Source of the DNA: Sodalis sp. dw_96
Lineage (GTDB): Bacteria > Pseudomonadota > Gammaproteobacteria > Enterobacterales > Enterobacteriaceae
NCBI RefSeq assembly: GCF_018449575.1
Contig: NZ_JAAVUT010000021.1
Location: forward strand, 1-64,000
DNA: 64,000 nucleotides
Reading direction: 5' to 3'
Below are positions 1 through 9,302 of this stretch, piece by piece. The position numbers and the translations under genes are program-made. How positions within the stretch are numbered: the first letter of the stretch is position 1; each line of letters opens with the position of its first letter. The notes under the pieces were generated by a model. The model saw only the letters and a list, made by a program, of their open reading frames with translations, searched no databases and had not been told where the DNA came from.

Positions 1-7
1 TCCGTCT

Positions 8-595
8 TTATTGCTGCGATAACGGCTTGGCGGCGTCGGGTGGCGGCAGAGAATCGGCGGTTATTTTAGTGATATCGTGCAGCCGGACAAAACCCACCTG
101 TTCCGGCGCCAGTCCGCTCAGGCGCAGCTCGATGGCGGCGTCGGATTTCGGCAGCAGCGAAGCCGGTACCACAATGGGCTGGCTGAGGGCATCGGCGGTC
201 AGGGGTTTGCCGGTGGCGGGATCCACCTGGCCCCAATCCACCGTGGCGAAGAAAGGCGTTAGCGGTTGGTTGTCGGCGGTTCGAATATGCAACAGCGCCC
301 GCGAACCGTTGGCTTCCGTTTCCACCTGGCTCAACGACACCTGAAGCTTGCCTATCCGGCTGTCCACTTCGGCGGCGGTTTGGGCCGCCGGATAAATATA
401 AACGCCGCTGTCGGACTGTGCGTTAAGGGCATTTTGCTGCATCAGCGCCGACACCTGATTATTGAGATAATCCAGCCGCTGATTCAACTGGCCCATCTCG
501 CTTTTCAAGGCGGGAACGTTGGCGTTTGGTTGTGCGGCGCATCCGGCAAGCAGCAGGGTGACAACAACACAGGCCGGGCGGTAAGCGATTGTCAT
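8..595 (-). CDS. yajI: YajI-like outer-membrane lipoprotein (DUF3251 family)
   Basis: A 195-residue lipoprotein. The N-terminus is a short hydrophobic signal peptide ending in the lipobox LAGC, which places the lipidated cysteine at residue 19. A heptad-rich stretch (about residues 30-60) suggests a short coiled coil, followed by a compact beta-rich domain. The position directly upstream of, and divergent from, nrdR matches E. coli yajI, whose function is unknown. The start at 595 is preceded on the minus strand by a good AAGGAAAC ribosome-binding site. The upstream neighbour lies outside the window. Confidence 0.8.
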   Translation of the reverse strand: MTIAYRPACVVVTLLLAGCAAQPNANVPALKSEMGQLNQRLDYLNNQVSALMQQNALNAQSDSGVYIYPAAQTAAEVDSRIGKLQVSLSQVETEANGSRALLHIRTADNQPLTPFFATVDWGQVDPATGKPLTADALSQPIVVPASLLPKSDAAIELRLSGLAPEQVGFVRLHDITKITADSLPPPDAAKPLSQQ

Positions 596-771
596 GGCAA
601 CAGTTTCCTTATTCTGCCGATAAATTACAGCTTAGCCCGGAACACCGCAAAAGTCATGAACTGAAAGGCGGGAGAATTCCGTGTCCAGTGCTTAGCGCCG
701 GGGAAGGGCCTTTGTTGTCGCCACAGTTCGCGCTAAACTAGCATACCCCTATCAGCCGCACAGGAAGCTAT

Positions 772-1221
772 ATGCATTGTCCTTTTTGTTCCGCAGTCGA
801 TACCAAGGTAATTGATTCCCGTCTGGTGGGGGATGGTTCCCAAGTCCGGCGTCGCCGGCAATGTCTGGTCTGCAATGAGCGTTTCACCACCTTCGAGGTG
901 GCGGAACTGGTGTTGCCCCGGGTGATCAAAAGCAATGATATCCGGGAGCCTTTTAATGAAGATAAATTACGCGGCGGCTTTTTAAAGGCGTTGGAAAAAA
1001 GGCCGGTGAATTCCGACGATGTCGAAATGGCCATTAGCCACATCAAATCACAGCTGCGCGCTACCGGTGAACGGGAAGTCCCGAGCAAAATGATCGGTAA
1101 CCTGGTGATGGACGCACTGAAAAAATTGGATAAAGTGGCCTATATCCGTTTCGCGTCGGTGTATCGCAGCTTCGAGGATGTGCGGGAGTTTGGCGAAGAG
1201 ATAGCCCGTCTTCAGGATTAA
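772..1221 (+). CDS. nrdR: Transcriptional repressor NrdR
   Basis: A 149-residue regulator of ribonucleotide reductase operons. The sequence shows an N-terminal zinc ribbon with two CxxC pairs (MHCPFC near residue 3 and CLVC near residue 31) and then an ATP-cone domain (about residues 49-139) that senses ATP/dATP. Length and domain order are normal for the family. An AGGAAG ribosome-binding site precedes the ATG. It is the first gene of the conserved nrdR-ribD-ribH-nusB-thiL-pgpA cluster, with only 9 nt to ribD. Confidence 0.97.
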   Translation: MHCPFCSAVDTKVIDSRLVGDGSQVRRRRQCLVCNERFTTFEVAELVLPRVIKSNDIREPFNEDKLRGGFLKALEKRPVNSDDVEMAISHIKSQLRATGEREVPSKMIGNLVMDALKKLDKVAYIRFASVYRSFEDVREFGEEIARLQD

Positions 1222-1230
1222 GGTGGTGTT

Positions 1231-2355
1231 ATGCAGCAGGACGAATATTACCTGGCGCGGGCGTTTGAACTGGCTCGTCGCGGACGTTTTACCACCACGC
1301 CGAATCCGAATGTCGGCTGTGTTATCGTGCGGGACGGCAAGATTGTCGGCGAAGGCTTTCATTTCCGCGCCGGCGAGCCCCATGCCGAAGTGCATGCGCT
1401 GCGTATGGCCGGGGAAGCGGCGCGGGGGGCCACCGTCTACGTCACGCTGGAACCCTGTAGCCATCAGGGCCGCACGCCGCCCTGCGCCGACGCGCTGATC
1501 GCGGCGGGGGTGGCGCGGGTAGTGGTAGCCATGCAGGATCCGAATCCACAGGTTTCCGGGCGGGGCATGCACCTGTTGCGGCAGGCCGGCATCGAAGTCC
1601 GTCACGGTTTGATGATGGATGAAGCAGAAGCGGTGAACCTCGGTTTCCTGAAGCGCATGCGAACCGGGTTTCCTTATGTTCGGCTGAAGCTGGCCGCGTC
1701 GCTGGACGGTCGTACCGCCATGGCTTCCGGTGAAAGCCAGTGGATAACCTCAATCCACGCACGGGAGGACGTGCAATCCTTCCGCGCTCAAAGTTCGGCC
1801 ATTCTCTCCACCAGCGCGACGGTGTTGGCGGACGATCCCGCCCTGACCGTGCGCTGGTCCTCGCTGCCGGAACCGATTCGGTTAAGTTATTCCCAATCCG
1901 ATGTGCGCCAGCCGGTGCGGGTGATTATCGACAGCCAAAATCGCGTAACGCCTGCCCACCGGCTAATAGCCCAGGAGGGCCAAACCTGGCTGGCCCGTCT
2001 GCAGGCGGATAACCTGGTCTGGCCCTCATCCGTTGAGCAATTGACCCTGCCCGCCGGAGATACGGATAATCCCCGTATCGATTTGGTTATCCTGATGATG
2101 CAGTTGGCCCGGCGCCAGGTAAACAGTGTCTGGGTCGAAGCCGGCGCCGCTCTGGCCGGCGCCCTGCTGCAGGCGGGACTGGTGGATGAGTTGATTGTTT
2201 ATCTGGCTCCCCGGCTGCTGGGGGACGGGGGAAGGGGACTATGCGTCCTTCCCGGGCTTGGGCAGTTGGCGCAGTCGCCGTCGTTTACGGTGGCGGATTT
2301 ACGCCAGGTCGGGCCGGATATACGGCTACGGCTCAAACCTCGTTACGCGGACTAA
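1231..2355 (+). CDS. ribD: Bifunctional riboflavin deaminase/reductase RibD
   Basis: A 374-residue bifunctional enzyme of riboflavin synthesis that deaminates the pyrimidine intermediate and then reduces the ribosyl side chain with NADPH. The N-terminal cytidine-deaminase-type domain carries the zinc site as HAEVHAL (about residue 50) and the PCSHQGRTPPC motif (about residues 74-84). The C-terminal half (from about residue 145) is the RibD reductase domain. The length is close to the E. coli protein (367). It lies 9 nt after nrdR, with an AAGGTGG ribosome-binding site overlapping the end of that gene. Confidence 0.97.
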   Translation: MQQDEYYLARAFELARRGRFTTTPNPNVGCVIVRDGKIVGEGFHFRAGEPHAEVHALRMAGEAARGATVYVTLEPCSHQGRTPPCADALIAAGVARVVVAMQDPNPQVSGRGMHLLRQAGIEVRHGLMMDEAEAVNLGFLKRMRTGFPYVRLKLAASLDGRTAMASGESQWITSIHAREDVQSFRAQSSAILSTSATVLADDPALTVRWSSLPEPIRLSYSQSDVRQPVRVIIDSQNRVTPAHRLIAQEGQTWLARLQADNLVWPSSVEQLTLPAGDTDNPRIDLVILMMQLARRQVNSVWVEAGAALAGALLQAGLVDELIVYLAPRLLGDGGRGLCVLPGLGQLAQSPSFTVADLRQVGPDIRLRLKPRYAD

Positions 2356-2440
2356 TTGGCCCGCGCAGCGGACAAAAGAATATGTTAGAATCCGCCCCCT
2401 CTTGGGGCAATTATCGCCATTTGCCAACTGAAGGAAAGCC

Positions 2441-2911
2441 ATGAACGTTATTGAAGGTGTTATTGCCACTCCGGAAGCCCGTATAGCGATAGCGATTGCG
2501 CGTTTCAATCATTTCATCAATGACAGCCTGCTGGAAGGCGCCATCGATGCCCTGAAGCGCGTCGGCCAGGTGAAAGACGAGAACATCACCGTGGTCTGGG
2601 TCCCCGGGGCCTATGAATTACCACTGGCGACCCGCGCATTGGCCGACAGCAAAAAATTTGACGCCGTGGTGGCCCTTGGCACGGTTATCCGTGGCGGTAC
2701 CGCGCATTTTGAATATGTTGCGGGCGGATGCAGTACCGGTTTATCCCGCGTGGCCCTGGAAAGCGTTTTGCCGGTGGCTTTCGGGGTATTGACCACCGAA
2801 AGCATCGAGCAGGCCATCGAACGGGCCGGTACCAAGGCCGGCAACAAAGGTGCGGAAGCGGCATTAGCCGCACTTGAAATGATTAACGTACTGAAAGCTA
2901 TCAACGCGTAA
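2441..2911 (+). CDS. ribH: 6,7-dimethyl-8-ribityllumazine synthase
   Basis: A 156-residue lumazine synthase (also called ribE in E. coli), the enzyme that condenses the RibD-pathway product with 3,4-dihydroxybutanone phosphate. Recognisable family segments include the substrate loop around FNHFIND (about residue 22), the VPGAYELP stretch (about residue 54) and the [14 protein letters not shown] active-site region (about residue 80) containing the catalytic histidine. Length equals the E. coli subunit, which assembles into a 60-mer. An AAGGAAAG ribosome-binding site precedes the ATG, and nusB follows after 15 nt. Confidence 0.97.
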   Translation: MNVIEGVIATPEARIAIAIARFNHFINDSLLEGAIDALKRVGQVKDENITVVWVPGAYELPLATRALADSKKFDAVVALGTVIRGGTAHFEYVAGGCSTGLSRVALESVLPVAFGVLTTESIEQAIERAGTKAGNKGAEAALAALEMINVLKAINA

Positions 2912-2926
2912 GTAAAGGGGAAATTT

Positions 2927-3346
2927 GTGAAACCTGCTGCTCGTCGCCGTGCCCGTGAATGTGTCGTCCAGGCGCTTTACGCATGGCAAGTATCTCATAA
3001 CGATATTGCCGAAATTGAAGTCCAGTTCCTGGCGGAACAGGATGTCAAAGATGTTGATATCGCTTATTTTCGCGAGCTGTATTCGGGTACGGCGGCGCAT
3101 GCGGCGGAGCTGGATCAGCTGATGGCCCCCTATCTTTCACGCCAGCTTGACGAACTGGGCCAGGTGGAGCGGGCAATTTTACGCCTGGCTTTATACGAGT
3201 TGAGCAAACGCCAGGATGTGCCCTATAAAGTGGCGATCAACGAGGCCATTGAACTGGCCAAAACGTTCGGTGCGGAAGAAAGTCACAAATTTATCAATGG
3301 CGTACTGGACAAGGCGGCGCCTTATATCCGCCCCAACCGCAAATAG
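2927..3346 (+). CDS. nusB: Transcription antitermination factor NusB
   Basis: A 139-residue all-helical RNA-binding protein that pairs with NusE (S10) on boxA RNA during rRNA antitermination. The sequence matches the family through [16 protein letters not shown] at the N-terminus, the [12 protein letters not shown] segment, and the C-terminal [12 protein letters not shown] motif. The start codon is GTG at 2927, supported by an AAGGGGAAA ribosome-binding site. It follows ribH by 15 nt in the same operon. Confidence 0.96.
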   Translation: MKPAARRRARECVVQALYAWQVSHNDIAEIEVQFLAEQDVKDVDIAYFRELYSGTAAHAAELDQLMAPYLSRQLDELGQVERAILRLALYELSKRQDVPYKVAINEAIELAKTFGAEESHKFINGVLDKAAPYIRPNRK

Positions 3347-3413
3347 CCTCGCAGGGGCGGCTGTCGGGCGCGATGGGTGCCGAGTTAGCGAGACAACAAC
3401 ATTTGGATAGGTT

Positions 3414-4391
3414 ATGGCCAGTGGCGAATTCGATCTGATTGCCCGTTATTTCAACCGGGTAAGAAGCGCACGCCGGGATGTCGTGATGGGCATCGGCGAT
3501 GATTGCGCCCTTTTGTCGGTTGATGAAAAACGGCTGATTGCGGTCAGTACCGATACCCTGGTATCGGGCATCCATTTCTTGCCGTCGATTTCACCGGCGG
3601 ATCTCGGGTATAAATCCCTGGCGGTTAATCTCAGCGATCTGGCCGCCATGGGCGCGGATCCCGCCTGGCTTTCGCTGGCGCTGACCCTGCCGGAAATGGA
3701 TGAAAACTGGCTGGCAGCCTTCAGCGACAGCCTGTTTGAGCAGTTAGATTACTACGGCATGCAGCTGGTGGGCGGTGATACCACCCGCGGCCCGCTGAGC
3801 CTGACACTGACCATCCAGGGTCTGATCCCGGCCGGGCGCGCCATTCTCCGCTCCGGCGCCCGTATCGGTGATTGGATCTATGTTACCGGCACCCTTGGGG
3901 ACAGCGCCGCCGGACTGGCGGTTCTGCAGGACCGGCTTGAGGTGCCTTCAGCCCCTGACCGACAATATCTGCTTGAGCGCCATTTACGTCCTCAGCCGCG
4001 CATTTTGCAGGGTCAGGCCCTGAGGGATCTGGCCAGTGCGGCCATTGATTTGTCGGACGGGCTGATTTCCGACCTGCGGCATATTCTCGACAGCAGCGAG
4101 TGCGGCGCGCGCATTCATCTGGAAGACCTGCCTTACTCCACCGCCCTGCGCCGTCAGGTCTCGCCGGAGCAGGCGCTGCGCTGGGCGTTGTGCGGCGGGG
4201 AGGATTATGAACTCTGCTTTACCGTGCCCGAAATCAATCGCGGCGCGCTGGATGTTGCGTTGGGACATACGGGTGCGGATTTTACCTGCATCGGCCAAAT
4301 AGGACCCCATAGCGAAGGCTTGCAACTCCTCCAAGATAATCAACCGCTAGACCTTGATTGGCACGGTTACGACCATTTCAGCCAGGAGTGA
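3414..4391 (+). CDS. thiL: Thiamine-monophosphate kinase
   Basis: A 325-residue ATP-dependent kinase that converts thiamine monophosphate to the active cofactor thiamine diphosphate. The N-terminal half (PurM/AIRS-like) contains the metal-binding stretch [10 protein letters not shown] (about residue 25) and the GGDTTRGP segment (about residue 118). The C-terminal half contains [10 protein letters not shown] and the [11 protein letters not shown] motif. Length is equal to E. coli ThiL. It is co-directional with nusB, and its 3' end carries the ribosome-binding site of pgpA. Confidence 0.96.
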   Translation: MASGEFDLIARYFNRVRSARRDVVMGIGDDCALLSVDEKRLIAVSTDTLVSGIHFLPSISPADLGYKSLAVNLSDLAAMGADPAWLSLALTLPEMDENWLAAFSDSLFEQLDYYGMQLVGGDTTRGPLSLTLTIQGLIPAGRAILRSGARIGDWIYVTGTLGDSAAGLAVLQDRLEVPSAPDRQYLLERHLRPQPRILQGQALRDLASAAIDLSDGLISDLRHILDSSECGARIHLEDLPYSTALRRQVSPEQALRWALCGGEDYELCFTVPEINRGALDVALGHTGADFTCIGQIGPHSEGLQLLQDNQPLDLDWHGYDHFSQE

Positions 4392-4395
4392 ACCT

Positions 4396-4896
4396 GTGAC
4401 CAGCGAAGTAACCCTCGGCATCAGCCGAATCAAACTGCGCAATCCCTGGCATCTGATGTCCACCGGTTTCGGCAGCGGACTGTTTCCCTGGATGCCGGGC
4501 ACCGTCGGCTCCTTGGCGGCTATCCCCCTCTGGTGCCTGATGATCCTGTTGCCCTGGCAGCTTTATTCGCTGGTGGTGATGTTGGCAATCTGCTTAGGGA
4601 TCTATGCCTGCCATCAAACCGCCAAAGATATGGGTGTGCACGATCACGGCTGTATCGTCTGGGATGAATTTGTCGGTATGTGGATTACCCTAATGGCCCT
4701 GCCGGTAAACGACTGGCGCTGGGTGCTGGCGGGATTTTTGCTGTTTCGCGTGCTGGATATCTGGAAGCCCTGGCCCATCCGATGGTTCGATCGCGAAGTC
4801 CAGGGCGGCGTGGGAATCATGATTGACGATATTATCGCCGGCATTGTCGGCGCCGGGCTTATCTATGGGCTGGGCCACTACTGGCCGTTGTTTTAA
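4396..4896 (+). CDS. pgpA: Phosphatidylglycerophosphatase A
   Basis: A 166-residue inner-membrane phosphatase that makes phosphatidylglycerol from its phosphate. It shows three to four hydrophobic segments and the family motifs FGSGLFPWMPGTVGS, WDEFVGMW and WKPWPIRWFD. I chose the GTG at 4396 because an AGGAG ribosome-binding site (4384-4388) overlaps the end of thiL at correct spacing. An in-frame ATG lies 42 nt further upstream inside thiL but has no such site. It is the last gene of the nrdR operon and is followed directly by a tandem repeat array. Confidence 0.95.
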   Translation: MTSEVTLGISRIKLRNPWHLMSTGFGSGLFPWMPGTVGSLAAIPLWCLMILLPWQLYSLVVMLAICLGIYACHQTAKDMGVHDHGCIVWDEFVGMWITLMALPVNDWRWVLAGFLLFRVLDIWKPWPIRWFDREVQGGVGIMIDDIIAGIVGAGLIYGLGHYWPLF

Positions 4897-4960
4897 GCCG
4901 TAACTCTATTCCTCTGGCATAACCTATGCTGCGTGGTCTCACCGATCGTGCAACGAGCCT

Positions 4961-5495
4961 GTTAAAGGGAGAGCGTGCCAATGAGGTCGAAGCGGGCGTG
5001 GTTTTTCCGCCCGCCGGAGCACCTCATGGCTCGCTAGGCCCGCCAACACCGAATCTGAACCCGTCGTGTTAAAGGAAGAGCGTGCCGATGAGGTCGAAGC
5101 GGGCGTGGTTTTTCCGCCCGCCGGAGCGCCTCATGGCTCGCTAGGCCCGCCAACACCGAATCTGAACCCGTCGTGTTAAAGGCAGAGCGTGCCGATGAGG
5201 TCGAAGCGGGCGTGGTTTTTCCGCCCGCCGGAGTGCCTCATGGCTCACTAGGCCAGCCAACACCGAATCTGAACCCGTCGTGTTAAAGGCAGAGCGTGCC
5301 GATGAGGTCGAAGCGGGCGTGGTTTTTCCGCCCGCCGGAGTGCCTCATGGCTCGCTAGGCCCGCCAGCACCGAATCTGAACCCGTCGTGTTAAAGGCAGA
5401 GCGTGCCAATGAGGTCGAAGCGGGCGTGGTTTTTCCGCCCGCCGGAGTGCCTCATGGCTCGCTAGGCCCGCTTTCGCCAGACGTGCAACGAGCGT
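4961..5495 (+). repeat. Tandem array of five 107-bp units (array 1)
   Basis: Five units begin at 4961, 5068, 5175, 5282 and 5389, each exactly 107 bp apart. A truncated sixth starts at 5496. Units differ at only a few positions, except that the fifth ends in a different 30-bp segment. Each contains the perfect inverted repeat GCGGGCG / CGCCCGC around the loop TGGTTTTTC. The outer flanks (about 4945-4960 and 5480-5495) carry a CGTGCAACGAGC segment that internal units lack and that resembles the related array at 54971. The period is not a multiple of three, so the array is not coding. It lies between the 3' ends of the convergent genes pgpA and yajO. Confidence 0.95.
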
Positions 5496-5525
5496 GTTAA
5501 TGGGAAACCGCGCCAAAGCGGTCTT

Positions 5526-6500
5526 CTAGGCAAATCCCACCGGATAATGCGGGGTATAAGCGGTTTCAAGCTCGGCAATGTCCTGCTCGTCCAGCGTAAC
5601 CTCAAGGGCACCCACCAAATCCGACAATTGATCCGGACGGGATGCGCCAATAATGGGCACCGTCACCGCCGGCTTGCTTAACACCCAGGCCAGCGCGACC
5701 TGCGCCCGTGAAACGCCGCGGGTATCGGCAATCACGCCCACGCGCTCAGCTATGCGGGCATCCACCTCTTCCGTCTGGGTGTACATCGCCTTGCTCACCT
5801 CATCGGAAACGGAACGGGCGGTGGTTTCCCCCCAGGGGCGGGTCAGCTTGCCTCGGGCCAGTGGGCTCCAGGGCAATACGGCGATATTTTCAAACCGGCA
5901 CAGCGGATGCATTTCCCGCTCTTCCTCGCGCTGGATCAGATTATATTGATCCTGCATGGTGACAAACCGCGTCCAGCCGTGCAAATCCGCCATATACAAC
6001 GCGCGGGCGAATTGCCAGGCGTACATTGACGAAGCGCCGATAAAACGCGCCTTGCCGGCTTTAACCACATCGTGCAGCGCCTCGAGGGTTTCCTCCAGAG
6101 GGGTATCATAATCCCAGCGATGGATTTGCAGCAGATCCACATAGTCGGTTCCCAAACGGGTCAAACTATCGTCAATGGATTGCATGATTTTTTTACGCGA
6201 CAGACCCTTCGGCAAGTTGCTCATTTCATTGAACACTTTGGTGGCCAAGACGATCTTATCCCGCTGGGCAAAGTCTTTTAATGCCCGGCCGACAATTTCT
6301 TCACTGCTGCCGTCGGAATAGCTGTTGGCGGTATCGAAAAAGTTGATGCCAGCGTCCAGCGCCTGTTTGATCAAGGGCCGCGAGCTCTCTTCGGGCAGGG
6401 TCCAGGCATGTTTGCCCCGGGCGGGATCGCCAAACGTCATACAGCCGAGGCATAAGCGGGATACGCGAAGATTGGTCTGGCCAAGCGTGGTAAACTGCAT
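5526..6500 (-). CDS. yajO: YajO-like aldo/keto reductase
   Basis: A 324-residue aldo-keto reductase, the same length as E. coli YajO, which has been linked to 1-deoxyxylulose 5-phosphate formation in thiamine/isoprenoid metabolism. The TIM-barrel family residues are visible: Asp and Tyr in FFDTANSYSDG (about residues 52-62), Lys in VLATKVF (about residue 87), and His in LLQIHRWDYDT (about residue 125). I chose the ATG at 6500 because AGGAGA precedes it on the minus strand and the protein then starts like E. coli YajO. A longer in-frame opening to 6596 has no supporting ribosome-binding site. In E. coli yajO abuts dxs; here about 5 kb of accessory genes separate them. Confidence 0.93.
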   Translation of the reverse strand: MQFTTLGQTNLRVSRLCLGCMTFGDPARGKHAWTLPEESSRPLIKQALDAGINFFDTANSYSDGSSEEIVGRALKDFAQRDKIVLATKVFNEMSNLPKGLSRKKIMQSIDDSLTRLGTDYVDLLQIHRWDYDTPLEETLEALHDVVKAGKARFIGASSMYAWQFARALYMADLHGWTRFVTMQDQYNLIQREEEREMHPLCRFENIAVLPWSPLARGKLTRPWGETTARSVSDEVSKAMYTQTEEVDARIAERVGVIADTRGVSRAQVALAWVLSKPAVTVPIIGASRPDQLSDLVGALEVTLDEQDIAELETAYTPHYPVGFA

Positions 6501-6732
6501 GTTTATCTCCTGAATAGGCGGTGCCTTTAATGAATTTATTATAGCGGCGTTTATTCGCCGCAGGCGAAGGTAAATGCGATGCGAACCGGCAGTCAACCGG
6601 TTAATTGCTTTATTTATTTTGTTTTTTTGATGTGATACAGGGAAATTATTTCTTCATCAAGGATGATTATGCAACCAAATCTTATCTTCTCACCACTATA
6701 TACGCTTCAGGGAACTGATCAGCGGGAAATAT

Positions 6733-7989
6733 ATGTCTAAATCTAATAAATTAACCACATTCATCCTGGCATTCATGGTGCTGGGCATCATCGTCGGCGC
6801 CCTGGTTCATCAGTTTGCGTCCGCGGACAGCGCTCATGCCTATGCCGACAACGTCGCGCTGCTCACCGACGTTTTTCTTCGCTTAATCAAAATGGTCATT
6901 GCGCCATTGGTCTTTACCACGTTGACCGTGGGCATCATGAGCATGGGGGATACCTCCGCCATCGGAACCTTGGGCGGCAAAGCGTTTCTTTGGTTTATCT
7001 CTTCCTCAATTGTTTCGATCCTGCTGGGTCTGGCGGTGGTCAGTATTATCCAGCCCGGGGCGGGCCTGAATCTGCAGGTTCCGGCACAGGCGGTGAATAC
7101 CGGCTTGGCCACTGACGGGATGTCGCTGAAGACCTTTATCGCCCATACCTTTCCCACCAGCATCGTTGATGCCATGGGTCACAATGAAATATTGCAGATC
7201 GTGGTGTTCTCACTGTTTTTCGGTATTGCCGGCGCGTCGCTGGGAGAGAAATTCAACCGGCCGCTGGCGGACGGTTTGAATGTCGTCTCGCATATCATGC
7301 TCAAGGTCACCGGTTATGTTATGTATATGGCGCCCATAGCGATTTTTGCCGCCGTGTCGTCGGTTATCGCCAATGAAGGACTGGGCATCCTCAAAAGCTA
7401 CGCGGCGTTTATCGGCGGCTATTATCTGGCCATTCTGCTGTGCTGCGGGCTGATGGTGGGATTTTGTTATATTGTATTGAAGTCGGCCACCTTCCGCCTG
7501 ATAAGCCTGCTGAGAGAGCCGGTGATACTGGCCTTCACCACCAGCAGTTCGGAAGCCGCCTATCCGAAGACCCTCGAACAGCTGCGTCGCTTTGGTTGCC
7601 CGAACAACATCGCCTCGTTTGTCCTGCCGCTGGGTTACTCCTTTAATCTGGTGGGGTCGATGATTTATTGTTCGTTTGCCGCGATGTTTATCGCCCAGGC
7701 CTACAATATTCACCTCACCGGCGCGGAAGTCGCCATGCTGATGCTCACCCTGATGATGGCGTCGAAAGGCATCGCCGGCGTGCCGCGCTCGGCCTTGGTG
7801 GTGCTGGCGGCCACCATTCCGAGCTTTAACATCCCGGTTGCGGGCATTTTATTGCTTATGGGCATTGACCATGTGCTTGATATGGGGCGCTCCGGCATCA
7901 ATGTGCTGGGAAACGGCATAGCCACCGCCATGTTGTCCCGTACCGATACCCAAGAAGATACGGTGGCGGAATGGCAGGAAAACCATTGA
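6733..7989 (+). CDS. Dicarboxylate/amino acid:cation symporter (SDF/DctA-GltP family)
   Basis: A 418-residue inner-membrane secondary transporter, probably moving C4-dicarboxylates or acidic amino acids with protons or sodium. Family signatures are present in order: hydrophobic helices 1-6, the serine-rich re-entrant hairpin LAFTTSSSEAAYPKTLEQL (about residue 258), the helix-7 segment GYSFNLVGSMIYC, and the second hairpin MASKGIAGVPRSALVVL (about residue 345). The exact substrate cannot be read from sequence. It is the first gene of the accessory block between yajO and dxs, transcribed away from yajO, with a weak GCGGGAAA ribosome-binding site. Confidence 0.85.
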   Translation: MSKSNKLTTFILAFMVLGIIVGALVHQFASADSAHAYADNVALLTDVFLRLIKMVIAPLVFTTLTVGIMSMGDTSAIGTLGGKAFLWFISSSIVSILLGLAVVSIIQPGAGLNLQVPAQAVNTGLATDGMSLKTFIAHTFPTSIVDAMGHNEILQIVVFSLFFGIAGASLGEKFNRPLADGLNVVSHIMLKVTGYVMYMAPIAIFAAVSSVIANEGLGILKSYAAFIGGYYLAILLCCGLMVGFCYIVLKSATFRLISLLREPVILAFTTSSSEAAYPKTLEQLRRFGCPNNIASFVLPLGYSFNLVGSMIYCSFAAMFIAQAYNIHLTGAEVAMLMLTLMMASKGIAGVPRSALVVLAATIPSFNIPVAGILLLMGIDHVLDMGRSGINVLGNGIATAMLSRTDTQEDTVAEWQENH

Positions 7990-7991
7990 TG

Positions 7992-8148
7992 TATACCCTC
8001 TGGATTTCAGGTTGCGGGAAGGCGGCAAGTGAGTGACAGAGCTACCCGGAGCAGATGTGAACGCCGCTTGCGGCGGCCAGAGGGGCAAGGCTCATGGATG
8101 AGCCGAGTAACGAAGCCAACACCACTGCCGCTTGGAAGATGAGGGGTC
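7992..8148. repeat. Divergent ERIC-like (IRU) element
   Basis: The left end (TATACCC, then GATTTCAGGTTGCGGGAAGG and CGGCAAGTGAGTG) and the right end (GAAGCCAACACC, then TTGGAAGATGA) align with the two termini of the enterobacterial repetitive intergenic consensus in inverted orientation. The centre is different and about 30 bp longer than the usual 127 bp, and includes its own short palindrome near 8068-8080. The last bases overlap the stop codon of the AraC-type gene. Typical ERICs occur at 27793 and 36126. I read this as a diverged or rearranged member. Confidence 0.6.
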
Positions 8149-9127
8149 AGTGCGACGAGATATAGCCGGAAGGAGTGCGCAGGGGAGGCAGGGCGAAACT
8201 CGCTTTCATGCGTTTGGCTTCCTCCTGCGGGCTTTGGCCGAATAGCCGTTTGAATTCACGGCTGAATTGCGACGCGCTTTCATAACCGACATCCATGCAG
8301 GCCGTCGCCGCCGTCATATTGTTGCGAACCATCAGCAGGCGCGCCTGATGCAGGCGGATGGATTTGAGATATTGTATCGGCGATGTATTGGTGACCGCCT
8401 TGAAATGGCTATGAAAGGTGGGCACGCTCATGCCCGCTTCGGCGGCCAATTGCTCGACGTTGAGTTCTTGGCTGAACGAGGCGTGTATCCGCGCAATCGC
8501 CTTGGCAATCTTGCCAAACTGCCCTTGCATCAGTAGCGCCGCGCGCATGGAACCGCCTTGGTCCCCGGTGAGAACATGATAATACAGTTCCCGCACCAGG
8601 TACGGGCCGAGAATTTCCGCTTCCAGCGGCCGGCTCATGGCTTCCAGGAAACGCAGCACCGATTCGCTGAACCGCGGGTCCATGGGGGTGGAGATCATAC
8701 TCTGGGGCCTGGCCTGTACACCCCCGGCCTGTGAACCCTTAGCCTGTAAATCGACATAACGCTGGTCGATCCGGATCATCAAATCCGCAGCCACCTTGAA
8801 ATCAAGATGCATATAGATGGCCAATAGCGGCTCTACCGCGCTGGCGTCGGTTTCCATGGTAAAAGGCACCGGCACCGACACGGCGAGATAATGTTGCCGG
8901 TCGTACAAATAAACCTGGCCGCCGAAGAATCCCCGCTTCCTCCCCTGGCAGACAATCACGATGCCCGGGTCGTACAACACCGGCGTGCGGGTTAGCGGTC
9001 GATTGGAGCGCAAAAAACGCACATCCGGCAGCACCGTAAGGTTATACCCCTCCTCGGGGGCCAATTGCGTCAACAGTGAAACCATGCGCGCTTCGAGGGA
9101 GTTGGCCCCGCCGTTGGTGTTATCCAT
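8147..9127 (-). CDS. AraC-family transcriptional regulator (YqhC-like N-terminal domain)
   Basis: A protein of about 326 residues. The N-terminal part (about residues 10-190) resembles the AraC_N domain of YqhC-type regulators that respond to small ligands such as aldehydes. The C-terminal about 100 residues hold two helix-turn-helix motifs; the second includes ACMDVGYESASQFSREFKR, the classical AraC signature. I prefer the ATG at 9127 because a GAGGG ribosome-binding site precedes it. An in-frame ATG at 9202 would add 25 residues. It is divergent from the short-chain dehydrogenase at 9303, and regulator plus divergent oxidoreductase is the usual layout for this subfamily, so that gene is its most likely target (inference). 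Confidence 0.88.
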   Translation of the reverse strand: MDNTNGGANSLEARMVSLLTQLAPEEGYNLTVLPDVRFLRSNRPLTRTPVLYDPGIVIVCQGRKRGFFGGQVYLYDRQHYLAVSVPVPFTMETDASAVEPLLAIYMHLDFKVAADLMIRIDQRYVDLQAKGSQAGGVQARPQSMISTPMDPRFSESVLRFLEAMSRPLEAEILGPYLVRELYYHVLTGDQGGSMRAALLMQGQFGKIAKAIARIHASFSQELNVEQLAAEAGMSVPTFHSHFKAVTNTSPIQYLKSIRLHQARLLMVRNNMTAATACMDVGYESASQFSREFKRLFGQSPQEEAKRMKASFALPPLRTPSGYISSH

Positions 9128-9302
9128 GTTATCAACCCTCTTATGCAACCCTTTTTTACAGGCTGGGCGCCCATTATGCCACGCTTTGCCTAAAGAATTC
9201 ACCTGATCATAGGATTAGGCAAGAAAAACAGAACAATAGACATCCGTATTATTCTCCCTTAGGGATACCATGCATATCCGCTTACTACATGGGTCTTGAA
9301 AA

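Noticed and set aside
4961-5495. CRISPR array at the 107-bp repeats.
   Set aside because: Whole 107-bp units are nearly identical; there are no short repeats separated by unique spacers and no cas genes nearby.
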